In this document: positions 23,606 to 35,119 of the stretch, one piece after another
Numbering within the stretch: the first letter of the stretch is position 1
Layout: every line of letters begins with the position of its first letter
From: Sphaerosporella brunnea
Taxonomy: Eukaryota > Ascomycota > Pezizomycetes > Pezizales > Pyronemataceae
NCBI GenBank assembly: GCA_008704415.1
Contig: VXIS01000178.1
Coordinates: forward strand, 32,401-96,400
Length of the DNA stretch: 64,000 nt
Reading direction: 5' to 3'
The notes under the pieces: generated by a model
What the model was told of the DNA's origin: nothing
The model's input: only the letters and a program-made list of their open reading frames with translations
Database searches by the model: none
Position numbers and translations under genes: made by a program

Positions 23606-26600
23606 TTACCTCACACTAAGCGCCCTAACAATCTCGCCCCCAATTCTACAGATCTCATTAAGCACCGCGGGTTTATTAACTGCGACCACAACTTCGCCGT
23701 CCTTCTCCTCCAACACCATCGACGAGAAACCCACATTCGCCTTCCAGCGCCGCGGGTTGATCGGCACCCACACGCCGCCGACAAGCCCTGTGGAGAAACA
23801 AGGGAAGAGGAGGAGTGTGTTTTGGTATAATTTCTGGTCCTGTTAGTTACTCTTTTAATGCAGAGAGGGGGTGGGGGCGGGGTGCTTACAGAGATCTCAT
23901 GCACAAACTCCCTCGCGGGCAAGAAATCCAGCCGCTGAAGGTCCTCCACCGAAACCGGCGACGCATCTTCCTCTTCAAGCTGCAGGTTTTTGTACACCGT
24001 CTCCTGTTTCTGCGGTTTCTCCTTGCGCTTCTTATCCACGCGAAGTTGGAGGACAAAGTCGAATTCGCCCGTAGCGGGGACAAAGAGGGAAGCTGGCTCC
24101 AGGCTCAGAGCAGCGGCCTTAACCGCCGCGTCCGCAGCGCGCGCCAGCGCCGTCATTCGCGCGGCGACGACCTTGGCAGGGCGGTTTAGCATAGTCCACA
24201 CGGACTCCTTCAGGTCGTAAGAGCTGCCGACCCACAGCGCACAGTGGTTCAGTGCCGGGTCTTTCCTTCTCACGTCCTCGAACGTGGCGCGGAAGTCCTC
24301 CTTGCTCTCGCCAGTGAAGTCTACAAACAGCGGGTCCTTGCGCCAATCCCACTTTGCGAGCCATTGCAGCGAGCGGAGAAAAGCGGACATGATGCTTCCT
24401 GGCATGGCGTATGGTTGTGGGCACAGGAATGTTCGGGCTGCAAGCAGCTCGATCAGTTCCTCTGGTATGTGGAAGCCGAGGAGCTGCGCCGAGAACCAGC
24501 GTTTGAGCACCCGGATGGTCGGGCTGAGATGTGGGTAGCGGTGGCACAGCTGTCGGATCGAGTCTGTGTGCCGCGGTCCAAAGACAAAAATCTGTTTATG
24601 CTCAACCAGCGCCGCTTCGGCCGCTTCGCGCTCGCGCGGGGAAAGCGCGGGGTTGTTGCGGCGGTTTTCGAGGAGCGCGGCTTCGCGATCGTGGTAGATG
24701 CGGACTCTGAACGCGGCGCCGGTCTGCGGATAGATAATGTCCAGGAAGGCGTAGTTCATGATCGGGTGATCTTCGTTTTCCAGGCCGACGCGTGTTATGA
24801 TCTCGGAGGGTTTGTGGGCTTCGAGGAGCTGGCCGAGACGGAGGAGGAAGGAGGCTTTGGTTTTTTGGATTGCTACGAGATCCTGAGGCCAGCGCGTTGA
24901 GGACTCGAATTGGACTACAACGTTGGCGGGGTCCATTAGTGGGTACGAGGGGGAGAGGGGAATGTCGATGCTGGCGGCTCGCAGAGATGGTGCGGCCCCA
25001 GAAATGTGCCGGATTGCCAGCGGGATGTCGGTGATGGCATTGATGTCTTTCTCCAGCGTATTGAAAGCGTCGTAGGTGGGCTGAAAGAGAGTAGCGCCCT
25101 GCTCGCCGCCTTCGAGAAGGTGGTTGAAGGCGTCGCCAACGAAGGTGACACCCTCTGCCACCGCCTTGCCGAAGTGCGTCGAGAGAATGTAGCGGACGAT
25201 TTGTTGGTACACCGGCGTCTTGGATTTTGCGGGCCAGGTGACGCTCTCGATGATGCTGCCGTCTGGGAAGCGGCGGAGCTCAGCTTTGGAACCCCAGAAT
25301 TTGCGGAAAGCGGCAGCTTTCTTCTTTTCTTCAGGAGAAGGGCCACGATCGATGCTTCGGGTCACGTTTTGTGCGTTGAACAGAAGGCCTACCACTATTT
25401 CTCCGGCGGCAGGTGTGAACTTGCGGCCTTTGATGTTGAAAGGCTTTTCGCCGGCATAGGCTAGGTGGATCAGAGTAACGCGGTCGGTCAGACCCTCCCT
25501 CAGAGCCTTGTAGATGCGGTCTGCGTATTGCACCTTCTTGCCGCTGATTTCAGTGCCTGTCGCCACCTCCTTCTCCAACTCTGCAGCCGAAGGGAAGGGG
25601 AAATGGACAACAGCGTCAAACTTGTAACAAGGCTCATCGAGTCTCTGCAGAAATACAGAATCGAATTGGTTTGAAAAAGTAGCATTTCCAAGTGTTTCCA
25701 GTGTGCGTTGGGCCTCATGCCGCAGCTGTCCAGCAGTCAGCAAAGAAAATCCCCCGAGTGCAAATCCATGAACCCACCATGTTATAAGACCACGAAGTCA
25801 TCTTGAACAGCACATTAACTGCATGTTCACCATCAAACACAACGGGCGTCCTGTTCCCAGGCACCTTAACATTTTCTGAGGCCCCAAAGACCAGGGGATC
25901 AACCACCAGATTCCTCGCCGCCAAAAACTGCAGCATAGCCTTGAACATCTGGTAATTACTGTAACCCGTGGCCAGCAATCCATGGCCCTTCGGTCCGCCT
26001 CCCTTCAGCAAAAACGCCTGCAGGACTGCCCACTCAAAATGTCCGAACCCCCCACTGCTGACTGCACCACCAAACCCACGCTGCCGCAACCAGATCCGTC
26101 CAAGGACGCATGCGTCGGCAAATGCCGCGCACGTCCCCGATGCCGAATGCAGCTGCGCCAGGTAAGGGAAATATGTAGCTTCCGCCGCCAATGACGCATT
26201 GTAGAACGGTGTTGGCGCTGGTTCGGCGTCCTGCTGTTGTGGCCGCACACAGTTCTTGAACGGGAACAGCTTCGAGGTCGGGAACACGCCTGGTGGCGCC
26301 GAGGGGATGATGTTGACCACACATTTCATTCTCTTGGAGTCCAATGCGCATCCTTCTCCATTTGAGGAAACCACCAAGACGGGCTTCAACTGGTCGCCAT
26401 TCAGGAAGTCATATTCGGCCTTTAATTTAAGCTCCTTAAACTCGTGGGAGTGTCCAAGCCCATCGGCAAGTACGGAGAGGTAGTAGGCGCGCTTGTAGAA
26501 GTATCTGTGGTTGAGGTAGTCTTTTTCCGAGAAGAGTTCCTACTACCTTGTCAGATCCAGCGCTCTCCAAGAGAGACTGAGGGGAATGAGGGGAGTATAC

Positions 26601-27110
26601 AGAAGGCATAGTCAGCACCAAATCGATACCCAATGTATCCTTCCCCTTCACCAAAGTCTTCAGCGCAAAGCTTCCAGCAACATTTCCATACGCCGGTTTC
26701 TTATACGCAAAGGTGTATTGAACACTTTTTTCCGGTCTAGGTTCCGGGAACGGGATATGGATCTTCCGCTTCATCATTTGCTGTTCCACCTGGGCGATTT
26801 TCATTCCCTCACGGTCCGGGATAGCATCGATCAGCGCCTTGACACAATGCAGCACTCCTTCCACCGCTTTCATCCGTTTCCCTCCATATGCCACCGCAAC
26901 TTCCGACAGCATCTCCTCCGTCTCCATCCGGAACACATTGCTTTTGTAGCTGCCCTGCATCTCGCCCACCACCGCCGCAGTCAATTGAGTCTTATGCTGC
27001 GCGGCCGCATGCTTTTTGCGGGCTTTTTCATCGGCGCCGTCCGGCAACTGTGCGTTCTCTTCGCCGGAGGGAGACATCGAGGTTCGGCGACGTTTTGCGA
27101 CTGGTAACAT
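23606..27110 (-). CDS. UTP22: U3 snoRNA-associated protein Utp22 (Nrap family)
   Basis: Four exons (26601-27110, 25778-26539, 23890-25725, 23606-23833) give 1111 residues. Utp22 belongs to the small-subunit processome and, with Rrp7 and CK2 in yeast, acts in 18S pre-rRNA maturation in the nucleolus. Nrap signatures: VGSFALKT-like core (here VAGSFALKTLVKG), LTMPSELFSEKDYLNHRYFYKRAYYL across the first junction, FGHFEWAVLQAFLL, FWGSKAELRRFPDGSIIESVTW, and the end block VPINPRRWKANVGFSSMVL. These are the two tandem nucleotidyltransferase-like/poly(A)-polymerase-like modules of the family, thought to be inactive. The N-terminus has a basic KRRRTS motif suited to nuclear entry. All junctions are phase 0. 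Confidence 0.93.
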
Positions 27111-27374
27111 TGCTTGCTGGTTGTGGTGAATTGTGGTGGATTGAAGTGCGAATTTTTTTAGAGCCGCAACGCGCTAAAGTCAGCACATGTGATATAACTA
27201 TGACTGCAGATCACAGACCATCACCCAGGCCTGATAAGACCGTAAATTGTTCTAAAGATGCTCTCCAACAACGCCATACATGATCATGTCCCATTTAAAG
27301 AAAAGCAAAAGCCCACGCCTTGATGGATCAACTTCCGACCCAAAACCAAAAAAAAAAACATCCAAATGAATCAT

Positions 27375-30209
27375 TTAAACGACGGCACCCCCAGGTCTAG
27401 CGCCGCCTTCATGCGCAACCACAAACTGGTTCAGTAGTCCCAGCACGCCAGCACCGCTGACAGGCTTATCCTCACCCTCGCTCCTTCTCATAGTGGCACG
27501 GGTATCCTCCACACCCTGTGAGACGAACGAATCGCCCAGATTGCTCGGGAATCCATCTGGCGAGTCCTCCTCATCTTCCCTGAGTGAGGTGTCTTGGAAA
27601 CGGCCTGGGGCTCTAGGATTTCGAGCTGGCTGGTGGTGATGGTCTAGCAGCGACGACCGCATCATTACCGAAGATTGCATGCGAGACATGTCGCCGCGGA
27701 ACATAGACTGGGCAAGATTCGGTGCTCTCTGGTCTTGCGGCCCCCTGCGGTTCTGCGGCCAGTGACCTGCAGCAGCAGTGTTTTCCCCACCAAGAGTAGG
27801 CGAGACCATGAAGGGATGTGTGGGCTGTTGACGCTTTCCGGTTTTGTTGGTGGGATGGTATTGGTCCATAAAGCCCAAGTATGAGGCGAGCATTTTGTTA
27901 TCTTTTGTAGCGAAATACTCCTCTCGAAGATCTCCGGCGTTTTGCTGCTATAGAGAGGATTAGTACGAAGCGAGTGTGAAGGGAAATCGAGACATACTCC
28001 TGGCTTCTTGAAGTCAAACATGCCGAAGCTGCAGACATATCCAACGCCGTCAATGTGGACAGTGAACTCCCGAAAGAAATCAATGATGCGGTCACTACAC
28101 TTGGGCAACGAGAAGTAAAGGATAAAAGGCGTGAAGAAAACGCTCAAAAGCTCCTCCAGAAAGATTGTAAGCTTCATGGTATAAAGCTGCATGAACTCAC
28201 GTTTGACCTGATGTTTGTCAGTGGGATGAAATGCAAGGCTAAGATAGATACTCACATCATCAGAATGAAGCTTGTCCTTCCAGCTGTCTGGCATGTAGTG
28301 GGTGTGCTGGATCACATTGGTAATGGACCACTCAGGATCATATACGGCGTAATCATCCTGCAACATGCCCCTGCTGACAGCCACAATAGTGGTGAGAATA
28401 CCGATACAGGTGACTGCGTTGACTTCTCCCACTATCTTGAAGTTCTTGAGCAGTTCGGAGTCGATCAGACTGCCCACAACAAGCACTCCGAGTAGAGCAC
28501 TCGCCACAAAAGAAACAAATCTATACTTCTATAAGTAACCATGTGCGAAACCGAGAGGTGTGTGTTTACCTAGCGGCTTGGGCAGTCTTCTCCTTGGGGA
28601 ACTGATCAACGTACACCTCGGCTGCTGGATAGCTCATGTTGATCCGCATCTGGAACAAATGCCACAGCTCATTGAACTCTCTGAATTTCCATTCAGCCAG
28701 AGGGGTATACTGGCGGTGCCCGATACGGGCTGGGGTCTTGATGAAGTCGTGAAGATTGCGAAGCAAGAACAACACCAAGAAGTATGAGGCGATGAAAGGT
28801 GCAAATATCGCATTCATCACGGCGGCAAATACGAACCGCCTCCGGAGGCCATCACTTAACGCCTTCCTGTGGGAAGCATTGAGGAACAATGGTCGGAATT
28901 GGCCCTGGTCAGTGAAGGCAAAATCCAAGATGCACTGACTGAGATTCCACTCCAGGGTCCTGGTCAACATGGGACCTCTGTTCCGGAAGAACGGGAGAGG
29001 AACTGTCAGATCCAGGATCTCCTTGTTAAAGAGGGCGATCAGATAGTTCTCCCTTCTCATCAAACGATTGCAAATGTCATGTGCATCCATGCGCTGCTTT
29101 GAGGCGTTGGTCCAACCCTTGTTCTTTGTGCCCTGGGAGTCCGACGTATATGGGTTTGCATCTCTCAAGACCATCAGACGAGCCACAACCTCTTGCCATG
29201 AGATGGTTTGCATGTCGCTGTCAGGGATACCGAGCAGATGGGTGTAGAAATTGTACATGTCAATCAGGCGACGAACGTCCATGGTGTAGCTGACGAACTT
29301 GTAAATGCAGAAAAACGAGATCATCCACTGGACCATCGTAGCCGTAGCAGACATTTCGCTCATGCAGTGCTTCTTAGTAATTTCCGAGAGTTTCTGATGG
29401 GTATGGATCGCATTGTAGTCGACACAAAATCCGAGGAAAGTGCTAAACCCGACAACAAATACGACTGTGCTGCAAACCGTCAGTGCCATGCCATCATAGC
29501 TGGGCGGCACAACCTACAGGAGGTTCAGAAGACGAGTGAGCATGATGTTATATATTCCCTTCCCCACGTAGTAGATGTAGACATCCTGGAGGAAATTGTC
29601 CAGATTCTCTACATTCGCCCATTTCCATAGCGCCCGTTCCTTTGCGCTCACGGTCCACCGTGCAGGAGGCACCGGTTTTCTGGGCGCGGCTCGATCATAG
29701 TCTGCCGCGGCTGTGGCCGCATTCCACTGCTCTTCAAGCCTGCGGTTCTTCAATGTCGAAGGTCCGGGCTCGCCTGTAATGCTGGCGCTGGGCTCTAACA
29801 CTGAGTCCTCGGGAGGGAAAATTTGTCGGCGTGAACGGCTAGGAGAACCTCCACTCTCAAAGAGCAACGACTGGGGAACATCTGTATTATCCTCATCGTC
29901 ATGGTACCTCGCTTGCGGCGTAAACCTATTCCCTCTTGCCGATGGGCCCGAAAGCGCAGGAAAGAAGCGTGGACGGTGACGTTCTGGGACCGTCGCCGGA
30001 TGATCTCGCATCTGGAAAATGGTGCTCTCATCCCCCATCTCCGACTGGTCTCCATCATTCACCCCACCAGCTATCAAGCACAAACCCGCACGCTCTTCGA
30101 CGTCGTCAAGATCCGAGTCCGAATCCATAGCCGCATCGTGTTCGCGTAGGGTCTCGTATATCGAAGCGCTATTCCGGTCGAATATCTGCGAGAGCAGTCT
30201 ACTGGTCAT
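27375..30209 (-). CDS. ATG9: Autophagy-related protein 9, lipid scramblase Atg9
   Basis: Five exons (29518-30209, 28570-29469, 28256-28520, 27998-28207, 27375-27947) join to 879 residues. Atg9 is the multispanning membrane protein on vesicles that seed the autophagosome and scrambles lipids there. The N-terminal ~190 residues are acidic, Ser-rich and disordered. Conserved core pieces include [83 protein letters not shown], and [55 protein letters not shown]. The C-terminal tail is low-complexity. The intron at 28208-28255 is 48 nt, frame-preserving and stop-free. The gene follows UTP22 by 264 bp and is head-to-head with COG6. Confidence 0.95.
28208..28255 (-). other. Frame-preserving, stop-free intron in ATG9
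   Basis: Spliced reading gives HSDD then VKREFMQLY, matching Atg9 relatives (HTDEV..EFSQLY type). Unspliced reading stays open and adds 16 residues ([16 protein letters not shown]). Donor GTGAGT and acceptor CATCAG are good, so splicing is favoured, but retention would give a stable longer protein. Confidence 0.7.
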
Positions 30210-30696
30210 GGTATTTGTCGTCGCGGTCTCGTAACGCGACAGGATGGAGAAAGGTGGGTAGAGTTGGCTGCAGCCTGGAACTCAAACTTGTTTCCTGGTC
30301 GTCAGGGATCTGTTTGATGGAGGTGAGAGCAGAGAATAATAGGATGAAATGTTGCCTGAGAAATATTGAGCGGACGTGTTTTCCTTCAAGCCGGCGGTCT
30401 CAGTGAATGATTTCTTGTGCTTCTAAAAGGCTGGGCTGGAGAAACGAAGAGAAAAGCAGCGGCAGCAGAGCTATGGCACGAGGCGGGTGGAGCTCTCGTC
30501 TAGTGACTCTAGTCCGCATTCAAACAAGCACGTGCGATAAGCTCGCCAGCCCCGCTTCCGGGTAACAATTAGAGTCCTAAGCCTTATGTAAGTGCTTACT
30601 GAGGAGACTGCCCAAGTAGAGTTCTTAGTAAGCATGAGATCACCGTTGCCCCTCTGTAGTAAGCAGGACTCCATCCCCAACTCGACAACCCAGACC
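30210..30696. promoter_or_regulatory. Divergent promoter region ATG9/COG6
   Basis: A 487-bp region between the start codons of ATG9 and COG6. In-frame upstream ATGs for COG6 exist at 30592 and 30634, so part of it may be COG6 coding sequence or leader. No other gene is seen. Confidence 0.45.
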
Positions 30697-32792
30697 ATGG
30701 ATTCCACGACATCCTCAGCGTCGCAGCAGCGTCTAGCCAGCGTGCTATCAGCCAGCTACATCGATGCCGATATCCGCAACGCACTCGGCGTGCTCGACTC
30801 GCGATTCGTCGAGAACACAGCCGAATCGCGGCGACAGCTCCGAGTAAACGTCCAAGGCGATGTGATCCGAAGCAATGCGCAGATTGTGCGAGACTTTGCG
30901 CAGGTGGCAGAGGTAGTTTTTCCCCTGGGCTTCTTGGACGATGGTAGAGATTGAGATATAGTGCCCAGTAGCAATTGACACGAATCGGCTCTGCGCTCGA
31001 TAACATGAACAACGTGGTCTCAGCGATGCGAGCACGGACTACGGCGGCATCGATGGAGACCGGGCCGATCTTGGAGGAGTTCAAGCAGCTGGTGGAACAG
31101 AAGAAGGTAGTGGGTGATAAGCAAGTGCTACTTTCAGCCTTTACGGAGCACTTCACTGTGCCAGAGGAGGACATCGTGCTTCTCACCAGCTCTGCCGAAC
31201 CCGTCGATGACCGCTTCTTCCAAGTCCTGCAGAACGTAAAGCGAATCCATACCGACTGTCAAGTGCTTCTAGCCAGCGGAAACGAACGTGTGGGCACAGA
31301 GACCATGGATGAAATGGTGAAGCATCTGCACGCCGCGTTCCAGAAGCTGTTCCGTTGGGTGCAGCGGGAGCTCAAGACACTTTCCCTGGAGAACCCACAA
31401 GTGAATAGTGGGATCCGTCGAGCTCTACGGGTTCTTGCCGAGCGGCCCGCTTTGTTCCAGTGTGTTCACCCTCTACGCCCATCGTAGCTGCAGCCAATAC
31501 TGACCCTCCAGGAACTGCCTCGACTTCTTCTCCGAAGCCCGCCAAAAGATCCTCCTCGATTCCTTCTACACAGCCATGACCGGTAGCACTCACGGCACAG
31601 CGGTAGACTACCAAATCGACCATGCCACGAAGCCGATCGAAGTCTACGCTCACGACCCGTTACGCTACATCGGGGACATGCTAGCGTGGCTGCACTCGAC
31701 CGCGGTGGGCGAGCAAGAAGCGCTGGAAGTCCTCTTCATAACCCCAGAATCCTCCGAAGGCAGCACGCAAAAAGCCAGCATCCTAAGCGGCATCGAAGAA
31801 GGCCTCAAGAGTTCTCCCTGGGTAGATCCTGACGTCGAAGACACTTGGGATCCCCGACGCGGCCTGATGCAACTCGTCGACAAGAACCTGGAAACCGTGT
31901 GCAAGCCTCTGCGCGCTCGTATAGAGCAGGCAATCGCCAGTCAGGACTCTAGCACTCTTACCTACAAGCTCACAAACCTCATCAACTTCTACCGCCTCAC
32001 CTTCCAGCGACTGCTCGGCGAAGACTCAAACCTCTTATCCATAATCCAAAGGTATTCCTCCGTCCTACCCCAAAAACAACCATCACTAATGCCCCACATA
32101 GCCTCCACGACTCATCCACCCGCCAATTCCACAGCACTCTCAGCGCGCACGTCCGCAGCGTCCAATCCAACCTCCCCCAGCCTCCCTCAGACCTGAGCGC
32201 ACCAGCCTTCCTCGTCGAAGCGCTCAAAGACCTAACCTCGCTGCTAACCTCCTTCCAAACCTCCCTCTCGCCGGACTCCGACTTCTCGAAGATACTCTCG
32301 CAAGCACTAGACCCGTACCTGGATGGGTGCATCACACTCTCCACGGACCTCCCCACCCAAACCGACGCCAGCGTCTTCGTCCTCAACTGCCTCGCCGCTG
32401 CACAAAAAACGCTGCAAGGCTACACCTTCACCTCTGCGCGCCAGCAGGAATTGGAGTCGCAGATTGATGCCCGTGTCAACGCCCTCGCTGAGAGCACACT
32501 GGAGAAGTGGCTCGCCGAGTCCGGCCTCGCGGACGTGGGCGGCCATGAGCAGGAGCGCCTCCACGCCGCGTCGGAAAAGCTCGACCTGTGGCTGCCAAGC
32601 GCGTATATGGATACGCGCGCGGCGCTCCGGGCGCCGCCGGCGCTGCTGGATCGGGTTATGCGTGGCGCGGCGGAGAGGTTTGTGAAGCGTTTTGAGGAGG
32701 TGGAGGAGGCAGTCATGAGGAAGTGGGGGGATGATGAGGGTAGGATGTGGTGGCCCAGGACGAGAGAGGAGGTGGCGGTTTTGTTGAGTTGA
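30697..32792 (+). CDS. COG6: Conserved oligomeric Golgi complex subunit 6
   Basis: Four exons (30697-30912, 30972-31459, 31512-32051, 32102-32792) give 644 residues. Cog6 is in lobe B of the COG tether, which captures retrograde vesicles within the Golgi. Family marks: N-terminal RNALGVLDSRFVENT and RRQLRVNVQGDVI, then a helical region with [60 protein letters not shown], and HDPLRYIGDMLAWLHS. Exon 2 ends at a GTGTGT donor and the third intron lies just before SLHDSSTRQFH; both keep frame. Start choice: the MDSTTSSAS Met at 30697 begins the plausible coding sequence; two in-frame upstream Met codons would add up to 35 poorly conserved-looking residues. It is convergent with the vWA-like gene. 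Confidence 0.92.
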
Positions 32793-33040
32793 TTGACGCG
32801 GGGGATAGATAATATCGATTTCACGCTTAGCTTTAAGTACAATCGTGATAATTGCTTGCTTGCTTGGTTGGTTATGAGGTTTGGTATAATGCTATGATAT
32901 CCCACAAAAAAAATATAAAGACACAAATCAGAACGCAAACACCACACCCAAAAATATGCAGAATGCTGCCATTAAGTCGTTATCCCCGTTCCATCCCCTT
33001 CCCTCAGCTTCTGCATCATCCCGTCCCCACCCCACCCTAC

Positions 33041-35119
33041 CTACATGGCCATCCCAACCGCCTGCCCACCACACCACTCCCTCCCCACCTGCTCCGGCGC
33101 ATCAACCACAACCTCCGTGCCCGACTCCAGCAACAGCCTGCCCATAACCTCCGCCGTCGGCCCCTCCAGCCTTTGAGCAGCCGGCATCCAGCCCAGCCAC
33201 ACGACCATGGCAAACCTCGCGTGTTTTCCGACCCACTCCAGCTCAGGCTGCAGCTGCTGGATCGCCTCCCAGAGTTCGTCGTCGAGGACGCCCTCGGCGG
33301 CAGCGTAGGCGAGCCACTCGTCCTCGGCGACGTCGGGGGAGAGGAGCATTTCGTTGAGTCTGAGGACGAGGGAAAAGTCGAGCTGGTCCGGGACGGCGCG
33401 GAAGCGGCGGAGGATATCGAGCAGGAGGCGTTTGTGCAGGATTTTAGCTGCGGCTGCTGGCGGGGTGGGTGAGGCGAGGCGCAGGAGCAGGACGAAGCCG
33501 GAGACCGGGTAGTTCCAGATTATGCTGCCGCCCCAGCCTTTTTGGGGTTTGGTGACGACGGCTGAGATCCAGGCCCCGAGATAGCCGGAGTGCCCGTTGC
33601 CGGTCATGTGCACGTTTTCCAATATCTCCTTTTTTGCCCATAGCAATGCGTTGCGGCGGATCTCGTTCTCGAGACTGCCGTCCGGCTGCGCCCAGGTTTT
33701 GGTGCGCAGGGTGAAGTCGACGATTGCGAGGAAGACGAGGGGGAGGAGGTCCCGCGATGAAGAGGAGTAGTGGCTCAGGCCTTTGGCGAGATCGTCTTTC
33801 CACCGCGCCGAGTTGGTAATGCCGCGGTACGGGATCAGGGCAAACGCGCCGGTGCAGCGCTCCCGTAAAGGCGTGCGCCCGTCCTCGACGACGTAGAAGC
33901 TGCAGTTGTCGCAGCAGAGGAAGGCCGAGATGATGTCGTTTGCGGGGTCGGGGCCGAGCGAGAACGGCCAGCGCGGGGTGGGGTCTTCCGGCACGAACGG
34001 CGAGGATTGCTTCAGCAGGAAGGCCAGCTGAGAGTTTTCTTCGCAGCAGATGGGGCATTCCCCCGTGAAAGAGTTGCTAATACGAGCCGGCCCGCTGGGG
34101 ATAGACTCGATGATCGGGCTTTCGCGCCGCTGGCTGTTGCGCCGGTGCTCCAGCCGGAGTTCGCGTTGGAGGCGTGAGAGAGCTGAGGCGTCACGGGTGG
34201 GGGAGATCAGCAGCTGCGAAATCCGCCGCACCCGCCGGGCCGTGGAATCGGCGTTTTGGAAGGTGAGGTCGAGCGCGAGGCTGGAGGGGGCATCGGTGGC
34301 AGCTCGCACTCGGGTACTGGGTCGATCTGAGGGAGCAGTGGCTTGCAGCAAGTTCCTGTCCAGAACCAGCCGTTCCATGGCGCTGCCGAGCTCTAGGTCT
34401 GGTAAATCGCGCCATTCAGTCCGGTCGGTGAGGTATGTGCGGCCATCGAATATCCCCTCTGGCCAGAGGTGCTGTAAAAATCCCTCGAGGTGGAGGATAT
34501 GGCAGGGACCGAGAGATTCCCGCGAGGGAATGGCTTGATATAGGATCGCAATGTTGGGGAGGTTTGATAGCCGACGGACAGCCGCGAACGCTTCCTTCGG
34601 GGAGGGTGTGTTGGCGCCCTCGTTCACCATGATGATAATGTGTGGGATGTTCTGCAGGCCGTGAGATCGGATCCTTTCGATTCCCAGCAGCTGCCTTTGG
34701 GCCGCAGAGCTGATCGTGCTTCGGTTGGTGAAGATCACCATCATGTCTACCCCCCGCTGCAGCTGCAACAGCCGCGAATGGCCAAAGCCTGAGAAGCGGT
34801 CCGCAACCTCGCACTGGATCTCGCCGTTGGTGGTCCTGACTTCCTGCACCACGTATTGGTTGAACGGCTCGCTGAAGAAGACCATCCGAGTGACTTCGGG
34901 TGCGCGAGAGGACACGCCCCGACGCAGCAGCATTTGGTGCACCGAGTTCTTGAAGCCCTTGTGCTGCGGCGTGCCACCGTTCACGATGAACAGCACATTG
35001 GCCACTTCAAACGGCACCGCAACAGGCGGAGCGGTCTCAGCGGGCTCAGCGGGCTCGGTGGGCTCGGTGGGCTCAGTCGTCGTCGACGTCGTCTCGAGCT
35101 GTTGCAGCTGCTGCGTCAT
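33041..35119 (-). CDS. Unrecognised protein, vWA-like N-terminus plus cysteine cluster
   Basis: A single-exon ORF of 692 residues, unusual in this intron-rich window. I do not recognise the family. Residues 11-32 are a Glu/Pro/Thr repeat (TEPTEPAEPAE). Residues about 40-210 alternate hydrophobic strands and helices in a pattern like a von Willebrand A domain (VLFIVNGG..., RMVFFSEPF, SGFGHSRLLQLQRGVDMM, HIIIMVNEGAN), but the DxSxS metal motif is absent. Residues 250-345 are Arg/Ser-rich. A cysteine cluster follows: CPICCEE at 355-361 and CCDNC at 402-406, possibly a RING-like or other zinc site. The C-terminal 280 residues look helical and globular (FLAIVDFTLRT, GWGGSIIWNYPVSGFVLLLRL). Coding quality is high (long, no repeats), so the gene is probably real. 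Function unknown. Confidence 0.8.
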   Translation of the reverse strand: MTQQLQQLETTSTTTEPTEPTEPAEPAETAPPVAVPFEVANVLFIVNGGTPQHKGFKNSVHQMLLRRGVSSRAPEVTRMVFFSEPFNQYVVQEVRTTNGEIQCEVADRFSGFGHSRLLQLQRGVDMMVIFTNRSTISSAAQRQLLGIERIRSHGLQNIPHIIIMVNEGANTPSPKEAFAAVRRLSNLPNIAILYQAIPSRESLGPCHILHLEGFLQHLWPEGIFDGRTYLTDRTEWRDLPDLELGSAMERLVLDRNLLQATAPSDRPSTRVRAATDAPSSLALDLTFQNADSTARRVRRISQLLISPTRDASALSRLQRELRLEHRRNSQRRESPIIESIPSGPARISNSFTGECPICCEENSQLAFLLKQSSPFVPEDPTPRWPFSLGPDPANDIISAFLCCDNCSFYVVEDGRTPLRERCTGAFALIPYRGITNSARWKDDLAKGLSHYSSSSRDLLPLVFLAIVDFTLRTKTWAQPDGSLENEIRRNALLWAKKEILENVHMTGNGHSGYLGAWISAVVTKPQKGWGGSIIWNYPVSGFVLLLRLASPTPPAAAAKILHKRLLLDILRRFRAVPDQLDFSLVLRLNEMLLSPDVAEDEWLAYAAAEGVLDDELWEAIQQLQPELEWVGKHARFAMVVWLGWMPAAQRLEGPTAEVMGRLLLESGTEVVVDAPEQVGREWCGGQAVGMAM

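Noticed and set aside
23815..25464. Long plus-strand frames opposite UTP22
   Set aside because: Shadows of the GC-rich antisense coding sequence of UTP22.
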